Positions 26,731 through 34,791 of a DNA stretch of 64,000 bases are shown here, piece by piece. Both the position numbers and the translations under genes were made by a program. Below the pieces are notes generated by a model. The model ran no database searches and was not told where the DNA came from. It was given only the letters and a program-made list of their open reading frames with translations. The DNA lies in the NCBI GenBank assembly GCA_044221335.1, contig JBGAPI010000010.1, positions 1-64,000 of the forward strand, in the 5' to 3' direction. Source of the stretch: JBGAPI01 sp044221335. Its GTDB lineage: Bacteria > Pseudomonadota > Gammaproteobacteria > Xanthomonadales > Ahniellaceae. The first letter of the stretch is position 1, and the number at the start of each line of letters is the position of its first letter.

Positions 26731-29589
26731 GTGCCATCGTTGAACAAGCGTGATCGAAATGTCGCGCCACTCACGCGTGTCGCAGGCGTGCCGACAGGCG
26801 TCGCGACCGGCGCGGCGGCAGCGGCATTCCGCGGTGTACTCGCCGAGGCGACGCGCCCTCCCCCGCTGGACGGCACCCTCGAGAAAGACGAACTCGCGTG
26901 GCTCGACGCACCCGCCGTTGCGGATCCTGATCTCGCGCGCATCGGCACCCGGGTCGGCCCCTACCTGCTGGAGGAGATGATCGGCCGCGGCGGCATGGGA
27001 GCGGTCTATCGGGCGACGCGCGCCGATGGCGAATTCAAGCAGCGGGTCGCGCTGAAGCTGGTGCGACCCGCTGCCGGACCCGCGGACCTGGCGCAGCGTT
27101 TCCGCCGTGAGCGCGAGATCCTGGCCCGGCTGAACCACCCCAACATCGCACGCCTGCTGGACGGCGGCCTCAGTGGCGATGGCGCACTGTTCTACGCGAT
27201 GGAACTGATCGACGGCGAGACCCTCGATGCCTGGTGCGAGCGCAAGCACCCTTCGCTGCCGGAGCGGCTCGACCTGTTCCTGCAGGTCTGCGCGGCGCTG
27301 TCCTACGCCCACCAGAACCTCGTCGTGCATCGCGACCTGAAGCCGTCCAACCTGCTGGTCACCGCCGACGGCAGCGTCCGGCTGCTCGACTTCGGCATCG
27401 CGAAGCTGCTCGATACGGACGCCTCCGCCGGGGAGGACGCCGCTCTCACGCTGGCGGGCGATCGGGTATTGACCCCGAGCTATGCCGCGCCCGAGCAGGT
27501 GCTGGGACAAGCCATCACCACGGCGACCGACGTGTACGCGCTCGGCCTCGTGCTGTCGGAGCTGTTGACCGGCGTGCGGGCACAACAGCCCGATGGACGC
27601 TCGATGCTCGACGCCGAGAACGTCATCGTGCGGGTCGAGGCCATGTCGCCGAGCGCTGCCGTTCTCGGACGCCTCCGTTCCGCGCCGGGAACGCCCGGGC
27701 CCGGACTGCGCTTCGGCATCGACGCCAGTACGGCGTGGGCGCGACAGCTTCGCGGAGACCTCGACGCGATCGTGCTGAAAGCGCTGCGCAAGGATCCGGC
27801 GCGGCGCTATCCCAGCGTCGCGCTGCTGGCCGCGGACGTGCAGGCCCACCTCGACGGGCGGCCGGTCGACGCCGCCCGCGGCGCTTTCGCCTACCGTGCC
27901 GGAAAGTTCGTTCGCCGCCACCGGGTCGCCGTGGTCGGCGGCGCGCTGCTGCTGCTCGCCATCATTGCCGGCGTCGCCGCGGTCGCGTGGCAGGCGCAGC
28001 GCGCCGCCCGCCAGGCGGCACGCGCCGAGCAGGTGAAGAGCTACGTGCTGGCATTGTTCCGCGGTGTCGACCCGCAACTGGCCCAGGGTCACGAGATCAC
28101 GGCGCGCGAACTGCTCGATCGCGGCATCGACAACCTCCGCCGTGACCTCTCCGAGCAGCCCGACATCAAGGCCGAACTGCTCGAGCAACTCGGCGACCTC
28201 TACCTGCAGATCAACCATCGCGACGAGGGCGCCCGTCTGCTGGAGGAGGCGCTGGCGTTGCGGCGCGGCCTGCTCGCTCGGGGCGATCCTGCCCTGCTTC
28301 CGGCGCTGCTGGGTCTCGCGCGAGCGCACGTGCAGCGCTCGCGCTACGAAGACGCGCGGCCCCTGCTCACCGAGGCCGACGGCATCCTCGCTCCGGGCGA
28401 CGAGCGGCTCGACGACCTCCGCACGGATGCCGCGGAACTGTGGGTCACCGTTCACGTGCGCACCGGCGAGATGGCGACGGCGGAGGCGACCGCCGTGGCG
28501 AACGAGAACCTGCAGCTGACTCGCTTCGGCGCCGACGACGAACACTACGCCGCGGCGCTGGCCATGCACGCGTGGATCCACACGTGGTCCAGCCGCTATC
28601 GCGATTCGGAGCGTCTCCTGCAGCGGGCACTGGCGATCCATCTACGGAAGGGAGGACCGCAGGGCCCGCTCGCCCGCGGCGACTACGTCCTGCTCGGCAA
28701 CCTCGCCTACTACCGCGGCGACTTCGCGCGATCCCGCGACCTGTTCAGCAAGGCCCTGGAGATCGCACAGCGGGTCTACGGCCCGGAACATGCGCGTTCG
28801 GTCAGCGATCGCGGCTACCTGGCGCGCGCGATCGGCGCGTCCAGCGAGGTCGCGGAAGGAGAGACCCGGCTGCGCGCCGTAGTCGAGGAGTTCCGCAAGC
28901 CGCTCAACCAAGGCTGGGTCGAGCGTCCGTTCCACACCTCGAACCTGGCGCTGCTGCTGGCCGCGCGCGGCAAGTTCGGCGAGGCGATCGCCCTGCAGGA
29001 AGAAGCCACACGCCAGATCAACGCCGCCTCCGGGGAGCGCGCCAAGATCACGCTGTACTTCCGGCGCGACCTCGGCACCCTGCTCGCGAGTGCGGGACAG
29101 GCCGGCCCGGCGATCGACCTCCTGCGCGAGGCGCGCGCCGGCCTGGTTGCCTTCGAGGGCGAGTCCGGCATGCAGGTGGCGCGTACCGACATCGGGCTCG
29201 CCGATGCCTTGCGCCAGAAGGGAGAAAGCGCCGAGGCGAGTCGACTCCTCGCCCACGCCCGCCCGATCCTGGTCGAGGAATTCGGCGAACAGTCCGAACA
29301 GATCGCGGTGCTCGACCTCACGGCTGCCCACGTCGCGCTGGCTTCCTCGCGGCCCGCGGACGCGGTGGAACTGCTGAAACGCGTGGTCGCGATCCGAACG
29401 GCACTCTTCGGCGCCGCCGACCTGCGCAGCGCCGAACCGGCCTTCCTGCTGGGACGAGCCTTGTACGCGCAGGCCGACGCGACCGGCAAGGCGCAGGCGG
29501 ATGCCGCTGCCCGGCGAATCGTCGCCGCGCCGGGCAATGAAGGGCCGCTGCGCGACGAGTCGGCGCGCTGGCTGGCAGGACCGCAATGA
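26731..29589 (+). CDS. Membrane Ser/Thr protein kinase with TPR periplasmic region
   Basis: The roughly 952-residue protein has a kinase domain at about 80-365, one transmembrane helix near 395-420 and a C-terminal TPR region of about 500 residues outside the membrane. Kinase motifs are complete: IGRGGMGAVY, the Lys in VALKLVR, HRDLKPSN, LDFGIAK and a YAAPEQ activation segment. The start is uncertain: GTG 26731 and TTG 26740 are both in frame. A possible -10 (TATGGT, 26696-26701) supports a start after about 26710. A sigma factor gene follows 102 bases downstream, suggesting the kinase signals to it, as in kinase/ECF pairs such as PknS-EcfK of Xanthomonas citri. Confidence 0.9.
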   Translation: MPSLNKRDRNVAPLTRVAGVPTGVATGAAAAAFRGVLAEATRPPPLDGTLEKDELAWLDAPAVADPDLARIGTRVGPYLLEEMIGRGGMGAVYRATRADGEFKQRVALKLVRPAAGPADLAQRFRREREILARLNHPNIARLLDGGLSGDGALFYAMELIDGETLDAWCERKHPSLPERLDLFLQVCAALSYAHQNLVVHRDLKPSNLLVTADGSVRLLDFGIAKLLDTDASAGEDAALTLAGDRVLTPSYAAPEQVLGQAITTATDVYALGLVLSELLTGVRAQQPDGRSMLDAENVIVRVEAMSPSAAVLGRLRSAPGTPGPGLRFGIDASTAWARQLRGDLDAIVLKALRKDPARRYPSVALLAADVQAHLDGRPVDAARGAFAYRAGKFVRRHRVAVVGGALLLLAIIAGVAAVAWQAQRAARQAARAEQVKSYVLALFRGVDPQLAQGHEITARELLDRGIDNLRRDLSEQPDIKAELLEQLGDLYLQINHRDEGARLLEEALALRRGLLARGDPALLPALLGLARAHVQRSRYEDARPLLTEADGILAPGDERLDDLRTDAAELWVTVHVRTGEMATAEATAVANENLQLTRFGADDEHYAAALAMHAWIHTWSSRYRDSERLLQRALAIHLRKGGPQGPLARGDYVLLGNLAYYRGDFARSRDLFSKALEIAQRVYGPEHARSVSDRGYLARAIGASSEVAEGETRLRAVVEEFRKPLNQGWVERPFHTSNLALLLAARGKFGEAIALQEEATRQINAASGERAKITLYFRRDLGTLLASAGQAGPAIDLLREARAGLVAFEGESGMQVARTDIGLADALRQKGESAEASRLLAHARPILVEEFGEQSEQIAVLDLTAAHVALASSRPADAVELLKRVVAIRTALFGAADLRSAEPAFLLGRALYAQADATGKAQADAAARRIVAAPGNEGPLRDESARWLAGPQ

Positions 29590-29691
29590 CCCCCGGGGGC
29601 GACTTTCCCGCCGCTGTCATTCCGAGCGGCGATTCCCGTAGCAGGCCCGATCGGCCCGGTTCGGGTCGACGGTCCTGAGGAGCCGCCATCG

Positions 29692-30390
29692 ATGTCGAAT
29701 TTCCAGACCACCCGCTGGAGCCTGATCGTCGGCGCGCGTGCGCCGACACCGGCCGCGCGCGACGCGCTTGGAGAACTGTGCCGCGCCTACCGCCCGCCGG
29801 TCCTGGCCTACCTGCGCTGCCGAGGCCTCCGCGCGGCCGACGCCGAGGACCTGGCGCAGGCCTTCTTCCTGCACCTGCTCGAATCCCAGGCGCATGCCCA
29901 TGCCTGTCCCGAGCGCGGACGGTTCCGCAACTTCCTGCTGACCGCGGTCAGCAATTTCCTCGGTGACGCACTCGACGCCCGGCGCGCGCAGAAGCGTGGC
30001 GGCGGTGCTCCGCACGAGTCGCTGGCGCCGCTGCATGCCGATACGCTGGCCGGCGATCCCGAGTGGGCGCCTGAGCGCGCCTTCGAGCGCGCCTGGGCGA
30101 CGACCGTCCTCGCCCGCGCCGTCGATCGGCTCAGAGCCGACGCGGTCCGCTCCGGCAAGGAAGCCGTGTTCGACCGCCTGCGCGAGTTCCTGCTCGACCA
30201 GGCCGACACCTCCGGCTACGCCGCCGCCGCGTCCGATCTCGGCATGCGCGGCAACACCGTGGCGGTGACGGTGCACCGGCTGCGCGAGAAGCTGCGTCAG
30301 CGGGTCCGGGAGGAGCTGGCCCAGACCGTCGACTCCGACGCCGACGTCGAGGACGAACTTGTGGTGCTGCGAGCGGCGCTGGTGTCCTGA
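29692..30390 (+). CDS. ECF-type sigma factor of the kinase-associated kind
   Basis: The 232-residue protein begins with TTRWSLIVGAR, typical of a sigma subgroup often found next to Ser/Thr kinases. Region 2 covers about 20-95 (LGELCRAYRPPVLAYLRCRG, AEDLAQAFFLHLLE, FRNFLLTAVSNFLGD) and region 4 about 150-210 (YAAAASDLGMRGNTVAVTVHRLREKLRQRV). A GAGGAG ribosome site precedes ATG 29692. No anti-sigma gene adjoins it, so control may come through the kinase upstream. Target promoters are unknown. Confidence 0.85.
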   Translation: MSNFQTTRWSLIVGARAPTPAARDALGELCRAYRPPVLAYLRCRGLRAADAEDLAQAFFLHLLESQAHAHACPERGRFRNFLLTAVSNFLGDALDARRAQKRGGGAPHESLAPLHADTLAGDPEWAPERAFERAWATTVLARAVDRLRADAVRSGKEAVFDRLREFLLDQADTSGYAAAASDLGMRGNTVAVTVHRLREKLRQRVREELAQTVDSDADVEDELVVLRAALVS

Positions 30391-30464
30391 CGGCGGTCCA
30401 CGCGGAACGACGGAGGGGTCGACGCGCCCGCCCGGCAGTCGGCTACGGGTGACTGCGGATCCGG

Positions 30465-31040
30465 CTACTTGGCTGCCGGTTCCGGCACGTCCGTCTGCAA
30501 CCACCGCACCGGCATGTGCGGATTTCCCTCGATAACCGCGGTGATGTCGCGGGACACGCTCACGCAGTCGGTGCAGGTGGTACCGAACTGCACGAACAGG
30601 AGGCCGCCTTCGGGTGCCCGAAAGGAGAACGTGGGCGGAAGGTGCGACGCGATCGTGCACTTGTCCCAGTGGGGGATGAAGTCGATCTCGCCACCAAAGC
30701 CTTCCACCCAGTAGCCCCGGTCTTCGGCGACTTCGAACGCGCCCCCCGAGAGCAGCTTTCTCTTCGCGTGGCCGGGAACGACGTGATCGGCGTTCTCGTC
30801 GAAGACATAGACGGTTCCGGGCCTCATCTTCAGCGTCGCCGGGTCCGCGAGCTCGATCTTCGCCGGCGCGTTCTTGCGGCCTGGCCCATGGGTCGCTTCG
30901 CCACGCGGGGCCTTCGCGTTGGGCGTCCGGAGGTCACCCGGCACGCCGGAGCATTCGGGGGCGAGTCCGGCGGCCATGACGGGCGTGCACGCAAGGAGCA
31001 CGGTCAGCAGCAATGGCTGGGTCGACGGCCGGTGGACCAC
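30465..31040 (-). CDS. Hypothetical secreted protein with CxxC motif
   Basis: The 191-residue protein starts at GTG 31038-31040, five bases after a GGGGAG ribosome site. That start places a classic signal peptide at the N-terminus (PLLLTVLLACTPVMAAG). Two longer in-frame starts exist upstream but lack a ribosome site. The mature part contains TCTDC near the C-terminus and two further cysteines (PECSG, DKCTIA), which could form disulfides in the periplasm. No family was recognised. It faces the kinase/sigma pair from the opposite strand. Confidence 0.6.
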   Translation of the reverse strand: MVHRPSTQPLLLTVLLACTPVMAAGLAPECSGVPGDLRTPNAKAPRGEATHGPGRKNAPAKIELADPATLKMRPGTVYVFDENADHVVPGHAKRKLLSGGAFEVAEDRGYWVEGFGGEIDFIPHWDKCTIASHLPPTFSFRAPEGGLLFVQFGTTCTDCVSVSRDITAVIEGNPHMPVRWLQTDVPEPAAK

Positions 31041-31296
31041 GGTTGCTCCCCTGTGCCTGGCACGCTTCGCGCTTTCCGGTGTCGACAGCATATCGGAGCC
31101 CACACGCTGCGACGACCTCAGGAGGGTTCGAACCGATTCCGGCGAAGAATGCTCCGGTATCGGATTCGGCCCCTGTAATCGCCGGCGCGGTTCTGCCGTA
31201 GCAGCGCTCGCCACGGAACGGCAACCGCCCCGCTAGGGGCCCACGAGCGCCAGGTCGAGGACGACGAGAGCGACTCGCCATCGATTGGAGAACGAA

Positions 31297-31632
31297 ATGA
31301 ACGCTTCCACCTTCGCCCTGCATGCCGTCCTGCTGCTGGGCCTGTCCCTCGGTGCCGAGCGGGCCGCCGCGGCCGAAGTGGTGCTGCAGACCTCGACCGG
31401 CGCGACCGTCGCCTGCGCCGAACTCGCGAAACTGCACGACGTCGACATGCAGCGCCGCTTCGGCATCGACAACTTCGCGAAGGCGCACGAGGCGTATGTG
31501 CGACTGCGGACCTACGGACCGAACGACTGTCGTCGCGGCGAGGTGCTCGCGGCGGAGGGTGGACGCCCGGCCGGCGTCAGCACGACCCAGTCGGCGGAGG
31601 TGGTGGCCGTTCGAGGCGACGATCGTCGTTGA
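31297..31632 (+). CDS. Hypothetical small secreted protein
   Basis: The 111-residue precursor begins at ATG 31297, six bases after GGAG. A signal peptide is evident (ALHAVLLLGLSLGAERAAAA). The mature part of about 85 residues has two cysteines (VACAEL, NDCRRG) that may pair. I do not recognise the family. The gene is transcribed away from the neighbouring minus-strand secreted protein, with about 256 bases between them. Confidence 0.6.
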   Translation: MNASTFALHAVLLLGLSLGAERAAAAEVVLQTSTGATVACAELAKLHDVDMQRRFGIDNFAKAHEAYVRLRTYGPNDCRRGEVLAAEGGRPAGVSTTQSAEVVAVRGDDRR

Positions 31633-31710
31633 TCCTGAAATCAACGAGGCGCGCACCCTCGGACGGCCATGCTCGACGAGACCTGGCCGCCAGGCCAGGT
31701 CGGTGGAGCC

Positions 31711-32112
31711 CTAGCAGCGGCAGCTGCTGGGCACGACACGCCGCGAACCGCCGAGGCAAGTCCACGCCACCTTGCCGGCGGACAGCGAAGGAATCCACAC
31801 GATCATCTGGCCGTCGTTCGCCCCCTCCAGCAGGACCAATCCGTCCTCACGGACGCTCACCGATCGAAATGTTCGCTGCATCTGCGTCAGCTCCTGGACA
31901 TCGACGCCGCTGCCGGAGTCCCGCACTGTTCCCAGCCGGAGGACATTCGCCTCGACACGATCGCGCAGCGGCCGAGCCGCGGCCAGCATCTCCGAGGTCC
32001 TCGCGCGAGTGCTGTAGCCGGAGTACTGCGCGCTCACGATCTCTGCCAGGACCAGCGCAGCGAGTTCGCCGGGTACGCCCCCGGCGAAGCTCTGCGTGCG
32101 GGTCAGCGCCAT
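31711..32112 (-). CDS. Type IV pilin-like protein with atypical N-terminus
   Basis: The 133-residue protein resembles the globular half of PilA/PilE-type pilins. A YSTRARTSEMLAAARPL stretch matches the helix region after the transmembrane part, and the C-terminus (GKVAWTCLGG, then VPSSCRC) has the paired cysteines of the D-region. The usual prepilin leader and the FTLIELMI hydrophobic helix are missing. In their place is a shorter weak helix with Glu and Pro (VPGELAALVLAEIV). ATG 32112 follows a GGGA site; a longer start at 32187 does not restore a leader. It may be a degraded pilin or a pilin-derived soluble protein. Confidence 0.5.
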   Translation of the reverse strand: MALTRTQSFAGGVPGELAALVLAEIVSAQYSGYSTRARTSEMLAAARPLRDRVEANVLRLGTVRDSGSGVDVQELTQMQRTFRSVSVREDGLVLLEGANDGQMIVWIPSLSAGKVAWTCLGGSRRVVPSSCRC

Positions 32113-32458
32113 CGCCGCTTTCCCTGATAGGCGGGTTGATGCTGTGCAGAACATTCCGTTGCGGATCGCTATGCCGACGAGAGGCACGTCTGGGGGAGGC
32201 TTTCACCCCGGCGACGCTTCGATCGACGGCTGTCCCGCGCCCTTCGAAGCGGCGCCTCACCGGAAGCGGCCCCACCCCGTGCCCGCTCCAAGAATTGCGC
32301 TGGTCGCGCGGTCCTGCGAGAGGGGAGTGCGCGCGACCCGTCATCTGAGGTCTTCCTGCGCCCGCAGCGCGCAAAAAAAAACGGGCGCCTTGCGGCGCCC
32401 GAAACATCCTTGGAAGCAGCATCCGTCGGAGCACGAACCGACGGGGTTTTCGGCCAAA
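32113..32458. other. Intergenic stretch before the rplI terminator; no gene seen
   Basis: Apart from the pilin-like gene's ribosome site at the left end and the terminator at 32373-32401, I found no reading frame with a ribosome site and host-like codon use, and no recognisable RNA gene. Confidence 0.5.
32373..32401 (-). terminator. Rho-independent terminator of the rpsF-rpsR-rplI operon
   Basis: On the minus strand the stem CGGGCGCC/GGCGCCCG with a four-base loop is followed by nine T residues. It lies about 58 bases after the rplI stop. This is the clearest terminator in the window. Confidence 0.92.
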
Positions 32459-32908
32459 TCACTCTTCCGGCGCGATGGTCACCTTGACCGTCGCATGCAC
32501 GTCGGCATGCAGGGTCACCTGAACATCGTACTCACCGGTACGCCGGATCGGACCTTCCCCGAGATTCACTTCGCTCTTCGCCAGCGGGATGCCCGCTGCG
32601 GTGAAAGCTTCGGCGATATCGCGAGGACCGACCGAACCGTAGAGCTTGCCTTCCGTACTGGCATTGGCACGAATCGTTACCGCTGCCGCGTTGAGCTTCT
32701 CGAGCCGCGCCTGGGCGCCCGCCAGCGACTGCTGGGCGTTCGCTTCGTATTCGGCGCGCCGCTTCTCGAACTCGGCAACGTTCTGCGGCGTGGCCGGAGC
32801 GGCCTTGCCGTAGGGAATGAGGAAATTGCGACCGTAACCCGGCTTGACCTTGACCTTGTCACCGAGGTTGCCGAGGTTGGTCACCTTGGACAGAAGAATC
32901 AGTTCCAT
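32459..32908 (-). CDS. rplI: 50S ribosomal protein L9
   Basis: The 149-residue L9 binds 23S rRNA near the L1 stalk. The N-terminal RNA-binding domain (MELILLSKVTNLGNLGDKVKVKPGYGRN) and the long central helix (FEKRRAEYEANAQQSL) lead to the C-terminal domain with EGKLYGSVGPRDI. The length equals the usual size. It is the last gene of the rpsF-rpsR-rplI unit, with a strong terminator after it. The single-stranded-DNA-binding or priB gene found between rpsF and rpsR in some relatives is absent. Confidence 0.98.
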   Translation of the reverse strand: MELILLSKVTNLGNLGDKVKVKPGYGRNFLIPYGKAAPATPQNVAEFEKRRAEYEANAQQSLAGAQARLEKLNAAAVTIRANASTEGKLYGSVGPRDIAEAFTAAGIPLAKSEVNLGEGPIRRTGEYDVQVTLHADVHATVKVTIAPEE

Positions 32909-32923
32909 TGCTTATCGCTCCGC

Positions 32924-33148
32924 TCAGTGCGCATCGGTGTAGGGCAGCAGGGCCAGGAAGCGGGCGCGCTTGATCGCGGCCGACAGCTGGCGCTGGTAGT
33001 TCGACTTGGTGCCGGTCACGCGGCTCGGCACGATCTTGCCCGTCTCGGTGATGTACTGGCGCAGGGTGTTGAGATCCTTGTAGTCGATCTCGACGACGCC
33101 CTCGGCGGTGAAGCGGCAGAACTTCTTGCGGCGGAAAAACTTCGACAT
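32924..33148 (-). CDS. rpsR: 30S ribosomal protein S18
   Basis: The 74-residue S18 binds with S6 to the platform of the small subunit. The N-terminus FFRRKKFCRF and the core IDYKDLNTLRQYITETGKIVPSR followed by GTKSNYQRQLSAAIKRAR are diagnostic. It lies 18 bases after rpsF and 15 bases before rplI. Confidence 0.98.
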   Translation of the reverse strand: MSKFFRRKKFCRFTAEGVVEIDYKDLNTLRQYITETGKIVPSRVTGTKSNYQRQLSAAIKRARFLALLPYTDAH

Positions 33149-33166
33149 GTTGATGGCTCCCTAGGC

Positions 33167-33565
33167 TCAGTTGGCGGCGGCCGGCGCGGCGTCTTCCGAC
33201 GACGACGACTCGAACTCGCCGTCTTCGCGACGACGCGGCTTCTCGTCCTTCTGCTTCATGATCGGGCTCATCTCGGTGACCGCGCTGTCGCGCGCGATGA
33301 CCAGGTGACGCAGCACCGCATCGTTGAAGCGGAACGAGGACACCAGTTCGTTGAGCACGTTCTGGGAGCACTCGATGTTCATCAGCACATAATGTGCCTT
33401 GAGCAGGTTCTGGATCGGGAACGCGAGCTGACGACGACCCCAGTCTTCCAGGCGATGGATCTGCCCGTTGTCGGTGCCGATCAGCGACTTGTAGCGCTCG
33501 ATCATCGCGGGGACCTGCTCGCTCTGGTCCGGATGGACCAGGAAAACGACTTCATAGTGACGCAT
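33167..33565 (-). CDS. rpsF: 30S ribosomal protein S6
   Basis: The 132-residue S6 starts MRHYEVVFLVHPDQSEQVPAM and contains the conserved EDWGRRQLAFPIQ block and KAHYVLMNIE. The last 30 residues are a charged, Ser/Glu/Ala-rich tail (EDGEFESSSSEDAAPAAAN) longer than the E. coli acidic tail, the region modified by RimK in some bacteria. It is the first gene of the operon and has a good promoter and a leader hairpin upstream. Confidence 0.97.
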   Translation of the reverse strand: MRHYEVVFLVHPDQSEQVPAMIERYKSLIGTDNGQIHRLEDWGRRQLAFPIQNLLKAHYVLMNIECSQNVLNELVSSFRFNDAVLRHLVIARDSAVTEMSPIMKQKDEKPRRREDGEFESSSSEDAAPAAAN

Positions 33566-33589
33566 GGAATTTCCTCTCGGACTGTTACG

Positions 33590-33614
33590 GCCTCCCGCGC
33601 TTCGGCGGTGAGGC
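33590..33614 (-). promoter_or_regulatory. Leader hairpin of rpsF, possible S6:S18 binding site
   Basis: In the roughly 78-base leader on the minus strand, GCCTC pairs with GAGGC and, after one bulged A, CCGC pairs with GCGG around a small loop rich in CCG. Known S6:S18 autoregulatory leaders carry a hairpin with an exposed CCG before rpsF. The match here is by general shape only. Confidence 0.35.
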
Positions 33615-33649
33615 GAGGACGCCAGCGATGGACTGCTGGCGGCCCGCGA

Positions 33650-33678
33650 ATACTAGGGGAATCGCCTTGGGGGCTCAA
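33650..33678 (-). promoter_or_regulatory. Sigma-70-type promoter of rpsF-rpsR-rplI
   Basis: On the minus strand TTGAGC (33673-33678) and TAGTAT (33650-33655) are separated by exactly 17 bases. Transcription should begin near 33643, giving a leader of about 78 bases before rpsF. Position and quality fit a ribosomal protein operon. Confidence 0.7.
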
Positions 33679-33790
33679 CCCATGCGGCGCCGCAGCATCC
33701 GGGGTCGACCTGAAGAATCCTTTTCGAATCAGTGCCTTGAGTGCTGCAAATGATTTTTGTCGGGCACCTGCAAGCACCGGGAGGAAACCA

Positions 33791-33868
33791 ATGGAATACC
33801 ACGTGCCGAGAGGTTATTTTCCTATGGATTCAAGGCTTTATAACCACCTTGTGGGCCCGCTCCAATAG
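33791..33868 (+). CDS. Candidate 25-residue peptide ORF in an AT-richer island
   Basis: ATG 33791 lies six bases after a near-ideal ribosome site (GGGAGG, 33779-33784) and the frame ends with TAG at 33866-33868. The peptide is rich in Tyr, Pro and His (starts MEYHVPRGYFP) and uses codons with many A or T third positions, unlike all neighbours. It does not match a family I know. The island it sits in (about 33690-33960) is visibly less GC-rich than the rest of the window. A plus-strand promoter was not clear. Confidence 0.4.
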   Translation: MEYHVPRGYFPMDSRLYNHLVGPLQ

Positions 33869-34010
33869 CAAGAGAACCCTGATAGAACGGTGATATCACG
33901 CCGGTTTCGACCTGGCTGCGAGCCGTTTCGCAGTCACAGGGGAAAACGAAAAAGGAACCAACGCGTATCGCGCCCTTGACTACCCCGCGGCGGCGGCGCC
34001 CCGCCGTTCT

Positions 34011-34791
34011 TCAGTAGAGAACGCTGCAGCAGGTGACCNNNNNNNNNNNNNNNNNNCTTCTGCAGTTCCGACAGCGCCACCCGCACCACGCGGAAGCCGG
34101 CGGCTTCGAGCCGCGCCGCGGTACGCGGGAAGTTGTCGGGATAGATCAGCCGATCCGGCAGCCGCAGCGCGTTCGCGGCATGCGGCTCCGACGGATCGAC
34201 CTCGAGCTGGCGGAAACCACCGAAGGACGAACGCTCGACCCAGGCCGGGTTGAGGAGAACGGTGTGATCGTCGAGCGCCGTGACCGCCGACTTCAGGTGC
34301 AGGCAGTCGCGCATCAGCACGGAAGTCACGGTGTATCCGCGCGCCTCCGCCATCCGGGCGAGATGGGCGATGCCCGCCGCGCTGCTGCGCGCCGAGCGCC
34401 CGACGAAATAGCGAGAACCGATACGCAACACGTCGCCGCCGTCGAGGCTGCCCTCGCCTTCCCAGGGCAGCACGGTGCGAGCACCGTCGAAGTACGCCGC
34501 GATCGTCGCGGTTTCCGGCCGACGACTCTGCGCCCCCGGTCGGGTGATGAGTACGGCGTCGCCGATCACGACGGCGGTGTCCTCTACGAACACGGAATCC
34601 GGCAGATCCTGCTCGGCCGGCAACCGATGCACCTGCAGCCCGGCCTCGCGGAGCGCGTGCACGTAGGCCTCGTGCTGGCGCTGTGCCAGTGCGACGTCGA
34701 TCGGTTCCCGGTCGACGAAGGACAACTCGCAGCGGGCGAGTGCGGGGCTGACGTCGCGGGTCAGTGCGGACAGGCGAGAGACGGTGGTCAT
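34011..34791 (-). CDS. ddaH: Dimethylarginine dimethylaminohydrolase (DDAH), interrupted by an assembly gap
   Basis: This is an amidinotransferase-superfamily enzyme hydrolysing N-methylated arginines to citrulline. Visible motifs: the substrate block DSVFVEDTAVV (near residue 65), LDGGDVLRIG, the catalytic His region in MRDCLHLKSAVT and LPDRLIYPDNFP. The 18 Ns at 34039-34056 fall just before the catalytic cysteine. Straight translation through the gap loses it, but beyond the gap a shifted frame reads VTCCSVLY and a TGA at 34011-34013, exactly the expected DDAH C-terminus with its catalytic Cys. The gap length is therefore wrong; about 11 bases would restore the frame. The gene itself is probably intact. 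Confidence 0.88.
34039..34056. other. Assembly gap (18 Ns)
   Basis: The only undetermined bases in the window. They disrupt the 3' end of the DDAH gene, and frame analysis indicates that the true missing length is 2 modulo 3, so 18 is not the real size. Confidence 0.95.

Noticed and set aside
24957..26948. N-terminal extension of the rarA frame across the amidase gene
   Set aside because: Antisense to the amidase with its signature motif; rarA homology begins at 24956.
31100..31145. tRNA-like GGTTCGAACC at 31125-31134
   Set aside because: No acceptor stem, D-arm or anticodon arm can be formed around it; a chance palindrome.
33934..34038. Extended C-terminus of DDAH as read straight through the Ns
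   Set aside because: It loses the catalytic cysteine and has no homology; the shifted frame ending at 34011 gives the correct family ending.
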